Shown: positions 1 through 5,955 of the stretch, in pieces
Numbering within the stretch: position 1 is the first letter of the stretch
Layout: each line of letters starts with the position of its first letter
NCBI GenBank assembly: GCA_017420605.1
Contig: JAFOIS010000012.1
Location: 1-8,016 of the forward strand
Length of the DNA: 8,016 nt
Source: Lachnospiraceae bacterium
GTDB taxonomy: Bacteria; Bacillota; Clostridia; Lachnospirales; Lachnospiraceae
Direction: 5' to 3'
Translations under genes and position numbers: made by a program
The notes under the pieces: generated by a model
The model's database searches: none
Told to the model about the DNA's origin: nothing
Seen by the model: only the letters and a program-made list of their open reading frames with translations

Positions 1-98
1 CCCAATCGGTCAGCAATTGCCTTTTTAGAGGAATCCCCCGTCAGATAATCTTTAACCGCCCAGATGATGATTTCTGTCTCCAGCTTTGTCCTTTTCAA
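1..98 (-). CDS. 5' fragment of a helix-turn-helix protein, possibly transposase OrfA (partial)
   Basis: This frame is open from a TTG at 98-96 to the window edge (32 codons) and is too short to be judged by length alone. The visible peptide starts LKRTKLETEIIIWAVKDYL and continues with GDSSKKAIADRLG. The pattern of a basic start, a hydrophobic helix, a short acidic or polar turn and an AIADRLG helix resembles the N-terminal helix-turn-helix of IS3/IS150-type OrfA proteins, which bind the element ends. The TTG start is chosen because a GGAAGGGAG ribosome binding site (complement of 107-115) lies 8 nt upstream. The frame continues upstream without a stop to about 165, so a longer product starting at another TTG is possible. 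It could also be another HTH regulator. The frame and motif are seen; the transposase identity is inferred. Confidence 0.4.
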   Translation of the reverse strand, partial: MKRTKLETEIIIWAVKDYLTGDSSKKAIADRL

Positions 99-162
99 TG
101 AAAATGCTCCCTTCCGGGCATCCAAGCTTTTATTATTTCGCTTGTCTACCTGGAAGGGAGCA
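1..162 (-). mobile_element. Probable end of an insertion sequence (IS3-like), running off the left edge
   Basis: Three things suggest the end of an inserted element. GC content is about 46% over the first 180 bases, well below the genes to the right. A minus-strand reading frame resembling the start of an IS3-type OrfA runs off the window edge. An inverted repeat lies just ahead of that frame. Read on the minus strand, the sequence starting at 162 begins TGCTCCCTTCC; IS3-family ends typically begin with TG, so 162 is a reasonable guess for the element boundary. The other end and any target-site duplication are outside the window, so family and boundary are inference. Confidence 0.35.
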
Positions 163-163
163 T
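104..163. repeat. 15-bp imperfect inverted repeat able to form a stem over the minus-strand RBS
   Basis: ATGCTCCCTTCCGGG at 104-118 is the inverse complement of CCTGGAAGGGAGCAT at 149-163 with one mismatch; the inner 11 bp core (105-115 with 152-162) is perfect. The separating loop is 30 nt and AT-rich. In a minus-strand transcript entering from outside, the two arms would pair and bury the GGAAGGGAG ribosome binding site of the HTH frame. This resembles the leader structures that limit translation of transposase from read-through transcripts in elements such as IS10 and IS50. Confidence 0.5.
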
Positions 164-189
164 ATCATCAACGGCACAGGGGGCTTTTC

Positions 190-218
190 TTGCGGTGCTC
201 CGGTAATCGTGATATATT
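190..218 (+). promoter_or_regulatory. Candidate promoter for the cysteine synthase-led operon
   Basis: TTGCGG (190-195) and TATATT (213-218) are separated by 17 nt, and TG at 210-211 gives an extended -10 element. The -35 half matches the sigma-A consensus at only three of six positions, but the -10 matches at five of six. A start near 225 would give a leader of about 54 nt, too short for a T-box or a SAM riboswitch; I found neither. Confidence 0.4.
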
Positions 219-232
219 TTTTACTGGTGCTG

Positions 233-271
233 TTATCAGGGATAGGCAGACCGCAGAGTCTGCCGCGATAA
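233..271 (+). promoter_or_regulatory. Leader hairpin directly upstream of the first operon RBS
   Basis: GGCAGAC (245-251) and GTCTGCC (258-264) form a perfect 7-bp stem with a 6-nt loop. TTATC (233-237) and GATAA (267-271) can add an outer stem that ends on the first base of the AGGAG ribosome binding site (271-275). There is no T-tract, so it is not a terminator. It may stabilise the message, bind a protein, or be incidental. Confidence 0.3.
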
Positions 272-278
272 GGAGACT

Positions 279-1208
279 ATGGTTTACGATACGATTCTGG
301 ACGCGATCGGCCGCACGCCGCTCGTCCGCCTGCAGCGGATGACCGACGAAGACAGCGCCGAGGTACTCGTCAAAATGGAGGCCCTCAACGTCGGGGGCTC
401 GATCAAAACAAGAACAGCCTATAACATGATCCTCGAAGCCGAGAAGGCCGGGATCATTAACAAAGATACGATCATCGTGGAGCCCACGAGCGGCAACCAG
501 GGCATCGGCCTTGCACTCGTCGGCGCCGTGCGCGGGTACCGCACGATCATCGTCATGCCGGACTCCGTGAGCGAAGAGCGGCGGAAGCTCGTGCGGCATT
601 ACGGCGCGGAAGTGCGGCTTATCCATGACGCGGGCGATATCGGCGAATGCATCGAGGAGTGCCTCAAGACGGCGATGCGCATGAAAAAGCGCGATCCGCG
701 CGTCTTTGTCCCGCAGCAGTTCGAAAACCCGCACAACGTGCTCGCACAGAAGAAATTCACGGCGCAGGAGATCCTCGAAGACGTAAACGGTCCGATCGAC
801 GGCTTCTGCTCGGGCATCGGTACGGGCGGAACACTGACCGGCATCGGCGAAGTGCTGAAGGAACACAATCCGGATATCGAGATCTGGGCGGTGGAACCGG
901 AGAACGCGGCCATTCTGGCCGGCGGCACGATCGGTACGCATCTCCAGATGGGGATCGGCGACGGCATCATCCCGTCGATCCTGAATCAGAACATTTATGA
1001 CAGGATCTATACCGTGACCGATACCGAGGCGATCGAGACCTCGAAGTCTCTCGCACGGGACGAGGGCCTCATGGTCGGCATTTCCGCGGGAACGAACGTT
1101 GCGGCTGCACTGCAGCTCGCGAAAAAGCTCGGTCCCGGAAAGAGGGTCGTCACCGTTCTTCCGGATACGGCCGAACGGTATTTCTCGACCCCGCTGTTTG
1201 AGGAATAA
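279..1208 (+). CDS. Cysteine synthase family PLP enzyme (O-acetylserine sulfhydrylase-like; possible cysteine lyase)
   Basis: This is a fold-type II PLP-dependent enzyme of the CysK/cystathionine beta-synthase family, cytoplasmic, 309 residues (normal CysK length). It opens with the family signature YDTILDAIGRTPLVRL. The PLP lysine is Lys43 in GGSIKTR, the substrate-carboxylate loop is TSGNQG (70-75), the phosphate-binding loop is GIGTGGT (179-185), and GISAGTN (267-273) and PDTAERYFST (295-304) complete the core. CysK normally makes cysteine from O-acetylserine and sulfide. Several positions depart from classical CysK: TSGNQG instead of TSGNTG, KTR instead of KDR after the lysine, FTAQEI instead of TTGPEI, and Asp228 in IGDGIIP where CysK has IGAGFIP. 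The Asp may indicate a cysteine (hydroxyl) lyase that releases sulfide. The family is certain, the exact reaction is not. The start has AGGAG at 271-275 with short 3-nt spacing. It is first in a probable four-gene operon. Confidence 0.9.
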   Translation: MVYDTILDAIGRTPLVRLQRMTDEDSAEVLVKMEALNVGGSIKTRTAYNMILEAEKAGIINKDTIIVEPTSGNQGIGLALVGAVRGYRTIIVMPDSVSEERRKLVRHYGAEVRLIHDAGDIGECIEECLKTAMRMKKRDPRVFVPQQFENPHNVLAQKKFTAQEILEDVNGPIDGFCSGIGTGGTLTGIGEVLKEHNPDIEIWAVEPENAAILAGGTIGTHLQMGIGDGIIPSILNQNIYDRIYTVTDTEAIETSKSLARDEGLMVGISAGTNVAAALQLAKKLGPGKRVVTVLPDTAERYFSTPLFEE

Positions 1209-1219
1209 AGGAGTTTTTT

Positions 1220-1933
1220 ATGTTACACGGACGGAAAGTGATCGGCATCGTCCCCACGGCGCCGCTTCTTATGGAGACGGAAAACCGCTACGACGACAAA
1301 TATATGTTCACGGATACCTACGAGGTGCGTGTTGCGGAAGCGGGCATGATCCCGGTGGGTGTTCTGCCGGTCGAAGGACGGATCCGCACGGACGTCCTGG
1401 AGCTTTGCGACGCGTTCGTCGTGCAGGGCGGGACCCACGTCCGGCCCTATCACATTGACGTGATCGATCATGCCGTAAAGACAGGAAAAAAGCTCCTCGG
1501 GATCTGCCTGGGCTGCCAGGCGATCCAGTGTTATTTCGCGACGGCTGCCGAGGCGGAAAAGAGACAGTGGGAGGGCAATATGGGATCCCTATTTGCCATT
1601 CTGAGAAAGACGGAGAACACGGTGTTCCTGAAACCGGTCGAGGGGCACAGACTCAGCGAGATCGTTCCCAGAGAAGATACGAGTGCGCTGAAACATAAGG
1701 TCCTTCTTTCGGAGGGATCTCTTGCGGCCAAAGTCTTCGGGCTTACGTCTCTTATGGGCGTTTCCCTGCACAGTTTCTGTATCGACGAGCCGGCTCCCGG
1801 CCTTGCCGTTTCCGGAAGAGCGGAAGACGGGACCGTGGAAGCGGTCGAACACGGCGACCGGATCCTCGGCACGCAGTTCCATCCGGACGCCGACGGAGAA
1901 CTGCCCATGGTCTTTGCGTGGCTGGCCAAGTGA
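1220..1933 (+). CDS. Class I glutamine amidotransferase / gamma-glutamyl hydrolase-like protein (peptidase C26, PuuD-like)
   Basis: A 237-residue cytoplasmic protein of the class I glutamine amidotransferase fold. It begins with the IGIVPT strand typical of the gamma-glutamyl-GABA hydrolase (PuuD) group. The nucleophile elbow is GICLGCQ with Cys96 as nucleophile, and the rest of the triad is in TQFHPD (His221 and Asp223, where Glu is usual). VSLHSF and GLAVSGRAEDGTVEAVE match the C26 stretch that precedes the catalytic His. It is slightly shorter than PuuD (about 254), mainly because the loop between QGGTHVRP and the nucleophile is short. Such enzymes hydrolyse gamma-glutamyl amide bonds; the substrate here is unknown. 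The gene starts 11 nt after the cysteine synthase-like gene with an AAAGGAG site at 1207-1213, so it is almost certainly co-transcribed, which hints at a gamma-glutamyl compound related to sulfur or amino-acid metabolism (inference). Confidence 0.82.
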   Translation: MLHGRKVIGIVPTAPLLMETENRYDDKYMFTDTYEVRVAEAGMIPVGVLPVEGRIRTDVLELCDAFVVQGGTHVRPYHIDVIDHAVKTGKKLLGICLGCQAIQCYFATAAEAEKRQWEGNMGSLFAILRKTENTVFLKPVEGHRLSEIVPREDTSALKHKVLLSEGSLAAKVFGLTSLMGVSLHSFCIDEPAPGLAVSGRAEDGTVEAVEHGDRILGTQFHPDADGELPMVFAWLAK

Positions 1934-1974
1934 GGAGCAGAATAGAAACAAGCAGGCACAGGGAGGGCATCACA

Positions 1975-2499
1975 ATGGCATTTATCGATCTTGCACGGCA
2001 GCGTTACTCGGAGCGGTATTTTGGCGATAAGCCCGTGGAAAAGGAGAAACTGGATCTGATATTGGAGGCGGGGCGGATTGCGCCGACGGCCTGCAACTAT
2101 CAGCCGCAGCGGGTCTATGTGATCGAGAGCGCGGAAGCCATGAAAAAGGCCGTCTCGACCGGAGCTTCGATGTGCGGATGTCCGGTCGCGGTCCTTATCT
2201 GCTACGACAGGGAAGAGGTCGCGAAGATAAGGAGAGACCGCTGCTACGAAGAGTACAACTGCGGGGAGCAGGACGCAGCCATCGTAGCTGCCAGCATGAT
2301 GTTCGAGGCGGAGGACCTCGGTGTGCACAGCCTGTGGATCCGCGGCTTTGATTCGCAGGACGTCATCGACGCGTTCGATCTGCCGGCAAATGAAGTGCCG
2401 GTCATGATGCTCGCGCTCGGCTATCCGTCCGCAAAGAGCCATCCCGCGCATCTGCACGCAAAACGGAAAGCCATGGAAGAGACCGTAAAGTATATCTGA
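1975..2499 (+). CDS. Nitroreductase family flavoprotein (FMN-dependent)
   Basis: A 174-residue member of the nitroreductase superfamily, dimeric FMN enzymes that use NAD(P)H to reduce nitro groups, quinones or flavin-like substrates. RQRYSERYF (8-16) corresponds to the usual RRSVRxF phosphate-binding motif. APTACNYQPQRVYVI (36-50) corresponds to APSAGNxQPWRFVVV, which contacts FMN. EQDAAIVAASMMFEAEDLG (98-116) is the conserved helix at the dimer interface. The size matches the small nitroreductases common in anaerobic Firmicutes; there is no ferredoxin domain. I chose the ATG at 1975 because GGGAGGG at 1961-1967 sits 7 nt upstream and the family motif begins straight after it. A GTG at 1918, inside the previous gene, would add 19 unlikely residues. 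The gap to the previous gene is 41 nt. The physiological substrate is unknown. Confidence 0.88.
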   Translation: MAFIDLARQRYSERYFGDKPVEKEKLDLILEAGRIAPTACNYQPQRVYVIESAEAMKKAVSTGASMCGCPVAVLICYDREEVAKIRRDRCYEEYNCGEQDAAIVAASMMFEAEDLGVHSLWIRGFDSQDVIDAFDLPANEVPVMMLALGYPSAKSHPAHLHAKRKAMEETVKYI

Positions 2500-2526
2500 A
2501 ATGCCGGAAAAGAGGGAGAGCGCACG

Positions 2527-3717
2527 ATGACAAAGATCACGATCCTCGGCGACATCATGAGTGAGAGCTGCCTCATGGAGGCGGTAAAAGGGCCGGACGG
2601 CACATATGACTACGCGTCGGTATTTGCGCCGCTTGCGGGCCTCCTTGCGGAGGCGGATCTTCGGGTCGCGAATTTCGAGACGCCGTGTGCCGGCGGGGCG
2701 GCGGTGTACGCGCAGAATATCTACGATTTCAACGCGCCGGATGATCTGGCGAAGGCAGTGAAGACCACCGGGTTTGACGCGGTATCCTTTGCCAATAACC
2801 ATGTGTTTGACAGGGGGATCGAGGGGCTTTTAAGGACGCTCACGGTCTTATCCGAAAACGGGCTTATAACGTTCGGGGCGTCCGCGTCCCCGGGCGGAGA
2901 GAAGACGGCTTTCCTTACCGCCGGCGGAATAAAGATCGCGCTCGTATCTTCCACCTATGGCACGAATAAAAAGCCGCAGACGGAAGAGGAGGCGGCCTGC
3001 GTGAATTATCTCCGTCCCGTTCATGCGAAACCCACGTGGGTCCTGCCGAAAGATTATGTAAACCTTGAAAACTTCGTTACCGGACTCCTCGGACGCCGCC
3101 TCAATCTTGAGGAGCGGACGCAGTTCAAGAAGCTGGCGCATGTGGACGTCGCCCACTCGGACGAGCATTTCTTCCCCGCGGAATATGAAAAAGAACTGAC
3201 CGCCATGGAAGAGGAGATCCGGCGGGCAAAAGAGAGGGCGGATCTGGTACTCTTTCTGCCGCATACCGGCGGGCAGTTCAACACGGTGCCGGGGTCGTTC
3301 TCCGCGTACGTCACAGACCGGGCCGTCCGGGCCGGCGCGGACGCTGTACTTGCGGCGCATTCCCATACGACGCAGAAGGCGGAGTGCTTAAGGGGCGTCC
3401 CCGTGTTCTACTCTCTCGGGAACGTCTCCATGATGCACACCTTTTATAGTGTGACGGAGAGCCTGCCGGATATCGGGATCGCCGCGCACCTGTACCTCAA
3501 TGGGGCGAAGATCGCGAAGGTCACCTTCTCGCTCATCAAAATGCTCGAAGAGGACGGGACCCCGCTCCGCGTCTGGCCGGTAGACGAGCTCTATCAGAGA
3601 TTCCGGGATGATCCAAAGAAGCAGGCTGCACTCTTTGCGGAGGCAAAAGAAGTCTTCATGAGGATCACCGGCCGGGACGGCGAAGGTTTCCGCATCGAAC
3701 GGGAGTACGCTCTGTAA
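2527..3717 (+). CDS. CapA-like (poly-gamma-glutamate synthesis type) metallophosphatase-fold protein
   Basis: A 396-residue protein of the CapA/PgsA family, a calcineurin-like metallophosphatase fold. Metal-site motifs appear in order: GDIM (Asp9), NFETP (49-53, usually NLExP), ANNHVFDRG (89-97), YGTN (144-147), LPHTGG (His246, usually HWGxEY) and AHSHTTQ (277-283, usually HxHxxQ). CapA takes part in poly-gamma-glutamate capsule export in bacilli, but most CapA-like proteins of anaerobes have no known substrate. Two things differ: the metal-binding strand starts at residue 3, so there is no signal peptide or membrane anchor, and about 70 extra charged residues (roughly 150-220) separate YGTN from LPHTGG. 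No capB or capC lies nearby, so a capsule role is not supported. The RBS is AGGGAG at 2513-2518 with 8-nt spacing, and the gap to the nitroreductase gene is 27 nt. It is the last gene of the probable operon. Confidence 0.82.
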   Translation: MTKITILGDIMSESCLMEAVKGPDGTYDYASVFAPLAGLLAEADLRVANFETPCAGGAAVYAQNIYDFNAPDDLAKAVKTTGFDAVSFANNHVFDRGIEGLLRTLTVLSENGLITFGASASPGGEKTAFLTAGGIKIALVSSTYGTNKKPQTEEEAACVNYLRPVHAKPTWVLPKDYVNLENFVTGLLGRRLNLEERTQFKKLAHVDVAHSDEHFFPAEYEKELTAMEEEIRRAKERADLVLFLPHTGGQFNTVPGSFSAYVTDRAVRAGADAVLAAHSHTTQKAECLRGVPVFYSLGNVSMMHTFYSVTESLPDIGIAAHLYLNGAKIAKVTFSLIKMLEEDGTPLRVWPVDELYQRFRDDPKKQAALFAEAKEVFMRITGRDGEGFRIEREYAL

Positions 3718-3743
3718 AAGACCCGGATACCGCAAAGTCCACG

Positions 3744-3759
3744 CCGCGCGCCGGCGCGG
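3744..3759 (+). other. GC-only hairpin after the CapA-like gene, no T-tract
   Basis: CCGCGC (3744-3749), loop GCCG and GCGCGG (3754-3759) form a perfect stem 26 nt after the stop codon. No T-run follows, so it is not a normal intrinsic terminator, although it may mark the 3' end of the operon message. The next gene has its own promoter about 20 nt further on. Confidence 0.3.
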
Positions 3760-3776
3760 ACGCCCTGTGACTTATC

Positions 3777-3805
3777 TTGAACCCTGCAGGTGATTGTGCT
3801 ATACT
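3777..3805 (+). promoter_or_regulatory. Strong sigma-A-type promoter for the SIS-domain gene
   Basis: TTGAAC (3777-3782) and TATACT (3800-3805) are separated by exactly 17 nt, and TG at 3797-3798 adds an extended -10. The predicted start is near 3812, giving a leader of about 60 nt. An 8-bp palindrome TGCGCGCA (3811-3818) sits on the predicted start site and could be part of an operator, though it is short enough to be chance. Confidence 0.75.
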
Positions 3806-3872
3806 GACCGTGCGCGCAAATACGCTTTGACGCATGGTTTTTCTATTGCAGATCGATTCGGAGGATACGGAA

Positions 3873-4481
3873 ATGAAGCAGGAAGCGATCAACGCCCTTC
3901 ACGCGGCGTATGATATCGAAGCACAGTGCATTCTGGAAATGAAAGACTATATCGATGACGAAGCTTTCTCCAAAGCAGTAGAGCTTCTGATCGCGGCTCC
4001 GCGCATCGGCACCTGCGGCTGCGGCCATTCCGGCATCTTCTGCCAGCATCTTTCACACCTCCTGTGCTGCGTCGAGCAGCCGTCGAGATTCATTTCCCCG
4101 GCGGAAGCCGTTCACGGCGCGACAGGCTTCCTGCAGGAAGGAGACGTCATGGTCTTCGCGTCCCGCGGCGGCAAGACGAAGGAACTGATGCCGATCCTCG
4201 ACATCTGCCATAAGAAGGGCATCCACGTCATCACCGTAACGGAGAACCTGGAATCCCCGCTGGCCAAGGGCGCGGAAGTGGTCCTCAAACAGCACGTCAA
4301 CCGCGAGACCGATAAATACAATACGCAGGGTACGACAAGCTCCACGGCGCTCGGCATGATCTTCCATGCGCTGCAGGCGGCGATCATCGAAGAGACCAAC
4401 TGGCAGGTCGAGGAATTCGCGGTCGTGCATCCGGGCGGCGCCGTCGGGGAACGCCTGAACGGGCGCGAGATCATTCACTGA
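3873..4481 (+). CDS. SIS-domain phosphosugar isomerase-like protein (KpsF/GutQ/KdsD type, no CBS domains)
   Basis: A 202-residue single SIS domain that aligns along its length with the catalytic half of arabinose-5-phosphate isomerases (KdsD/KpsF/GutQ). Visible family motifs are PAEAVHG (76-82, His81), the phosphate-binding SRGGKTKEL (97-105), the TTSSTALG helix near 155, and HPGGAVGERL (186-195). KdsD-type enzymes interconvert ribulose and arabinose 5-phosphates. Here the GKSG motif carrying an active-site lysine in KdsD reads GHSG (His52), and the C-terminal CBS pair is absent, so another phosphosugar is likely. Clostridia generally do not make Kdo. I chose the ATG at 3873 because GGAGG (3860-3864) lies 8 nt upstream; an in-frame ATG at 3834 has no RBS and would add 13 residues. 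It has its own promoter and terminator, so it is monocistronic. Confidence 0.82.
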   Translation: MKQEAINALHAAYDIEAQCILEMKDYIDDEAFSKAVELLIAAPRIGTCGCGHSGIFCQHLSHLLCCVEQPSRFISPAEAVHGATGFLQEGDVMVFASRGGKTKELMPILDICHKKGIHVITVTENLESPLAKGAEVVLKQHVNRETDKYNTQGTTSSTALGMIFHALQAAIIEETNWQVEEFAVVHPGGAVGERLNGREIIH

Positions 4482-4521
4482 GCTACACAGTCTTACGGAA
4501 GAGAATTCAGAAACCATAAAG

Positions 4522-4548
4522 TCCGTGTACTCCGGTACACGGATTTTT
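4522..4548 (+). terminator. Intrinsic terminator after the SIS-domain gene
   Basis: TCCGTGTAC (4522-4530) pairs perfectly with GTACACGGA (4535-4543) across a TCCG loop, a stable UNCG-type tetraloop closed by C-G, and is followed by TTTTT (4544-4548). It lies 40 nt after the stop codon and separates this gene from the aminotransferase gene. Confidence 0.92.
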
Positions 4549-4638
4549 CGTAAAACACCTTCCCTGCGCCGCGGATAGAAGAAAGCGGTATGCGGACCCG
4601 TGTCCGGCGCTGCGGAAAACGGAAAGAACAGGAAAAAC

Positions 4639-5853
4639 ATGCAGACATTCACCAAATCATCGAAACTCGAACACGTACTTTACGATATCCGCGGTCCGAT
4701 CGTCGACGAGGCGGCCCGTATGGAGGCGGCCGGGGAGACGATCACGAAACTCAACATCGGCAATCCGGCGACCTTCGGTTTCCGGGCGCCCCTCGAGGTG
4801 ATCGTGGATATGGCGGCCAATCTCCGGGATTCGGAGGGATACTCCGACTCGAAAGGGATCTGGGCGGCCCGTAAGGCCATCATGCAGTATTCGCAGATCA
4901 AGGGCCTGCCGAACGTCGGTATGAACGATATCTATACCGGCAACGGCGTGTCGGAACTGATCCAGCTGTCCATGAACGCGCTGCTCGATACCGGGGACGA
5001 GATCCTTATCCCGTCGCCCGATTATCCGCTCTGGACGGCCTGCGCGACGCTGGCCGGCGGCACGGTCGTGCATTACCTCTGCGACGAGGCGGCGGACTGG
5101 TATCCGGATCTTGACGATATCGAGTCGAAGGTCACGGACCGCACGAAGGCGATCGTCATCATCAACCCGAACAATCCGACCGGCGCGGTCTATCCGAAGG
5201 ATCTGCTCCTTCGGATCGCCGATATCGCGCGGCGGCACGGCCTCATCGTTTTCTCCGACGAGATCTACGACCGTCTCGTCCTCGACGGGCTTACGCATAC
5301 CTCGATCGCGTCGCTTGCGCCGGATCTTTTCTGCGTGACCTTTTCGGGGCTTTCCAAGTCGCACATGGTCGCGGGCTTCCGGATCGGGTGGATGGTCCTT
5401 TCCGGAAATAAGGACATTGCCCGCGATTATATCGAAGGCATCAAGATGCTGTCCAACATGCGTCTGTGCTCCAACGTGCCGGCGCAGTCCATCGTACAGA
5501 CGGCGCTCTGGGGCTATCAGAGCGTCAATGAATACACAAGGCCGGACGGAAGGCTGACGGCGCAGCGCGACTTCATTTTTGAGGCGCTGAACGGGATTCC
5601 GGGCATTTCCGCCGTGAAGCCGAAGGCCGCGTTCTACATCTTCCCGAAGATCGACACGGAACGCTTCGGCATCAAAGACGACACGCGGTTCGTCCTGGAT
5701 TTCCTCAGGGAAAAGAAGGTCATGCTGGTCCAAGGCACGGGCTTCCACTGGAACGCGCCGGACCATTTCCGGATCGTATACCTTCCGGCCATGCCTGAAC
5801 TCAAAGACGCGACGGAGAAACTGAGGGACTTTCTTACGGTCTATCATCAGTAA
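4639..5853 (+). CDS. alaA: Alanine aminotransferase, AlaA type (class I/II PLP aminotransferase)
   Basis: A cytoplasmic PLP aminotransferase of 404 residues; E. coli AlaA has 405. Similarity to AlaA is evident throughout: KSSKLEHVLYDIRGP, KLNIGNPATFGF, YTGNGVSELI, PDYPLWTA, VHYLCDEAADWYPDLDDI, INPNNPTGAVY, MRLCSNVPAQ and VQGTGFHW. Key residues are Lys240 (SGLSKS, the Schiff base), Asp207 and Tyr210 (SDEIYD), Asn179 (PNNPTG), Arg248 (AGFRIGWM) and Arg378 (DHFRIV, which binds the substrate carboxylate). The reaction is pyruvate plus glutamate to alanine plus 2-oxoglutarate, and reversed during alanine use. I chose the ATG at 4639 because it matches the AlaA N-terminus and has a weak AGGA at 4630-4633; a GTG at 4600 would add 13 residues. 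No convincing promoter was found in the 90 nt between the terminator and the start. Confidence 0.93.
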   Translation: MQTFTKSSKLEHVLYDIRGPIVDEAARMEAAGETITKLNIGNPATFGFRAPLEVIVDMAANLRDSEGYSDSKGIWAARKAIMQYSQIKGLPNVGMNDIYTGNGVSELIQLSMNALLDTGDEILIPSPDYPLWTACATLAGGTVVHYLCDEAADWYPDLDDIESKVTDRTKAIVIINPNNPTGAVYPKDLLLRIADIARRHGLIVFSDEIYDRLVLDGLTHTSIASLAPDLFCVTFSGLSKSHMVAGFRIGWMVLSGNKDIARDYIEGIKMLSNMRLCSNVPAQSIVQTALWGYQSVNEYTRPDGRLTAQRDFIFEALNGIPGISAVKPKAAFYIFPKIDTERFGIKDDTRFVLDFLREKKVMLVQGTGFHWNAPDHFRIVYLPAMPELKDATEKLRDFLTVYHQ

Positions 5854-5955
5854 AACGCGGCCGCACCGCACGAAAAGCTGCCCGCATATCACAAGCGCCG
5901 GCTCATCCATACGGCAGGCTGCAGGAATAAACGAAGCATATAGGAGAAGATGGAA
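5854..5955 (+). other. Intergenic gap between the aminotransferase and the lipoprotein gene
   Basis: This gap of about 100 nt holds no reading frame, no convincing promoter and no terminator with a T-tract. The only clear signal is the AGGAG ribosome binding site at 5942-5946. Read-through from the aminotransferase gene is possible. Confidence 0.5.

Noticed and set aside
219..278. SAM riboswitch or cysteine T-box ahead of the cysteine synthase-like gene
   Set aside because: The predicted leader is only about 54 nt, and no T-box sequence, multi-helix aptamer or leader terminator is present.
64..342. Plus-strand frames in the first 340 bases
   Set aside because: No ribosome binding site, no motif, and they overlap the start of the cysteine synthase-like gene in another frame.
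168..941. Open frame of 257 codons on the minus strand next to the element end
   Set aside because: It is antisense to the cysteine synthase-like gene and its promoter region, with composition typical of a shadow frame.
1531..2802. Open frame of 423 codons on the minus strand
   Set aside because: It spans parts of three well supported plus-strand genes and their ribosome binding sites; no family motif seen.
2527..3717. Capsule (poly-gamma-glutamate) synthesis locus
   Set aside because: Only a CapA-like gene is present, without a membrane anchor, and no capB, capC or capD-like gene is nearby.
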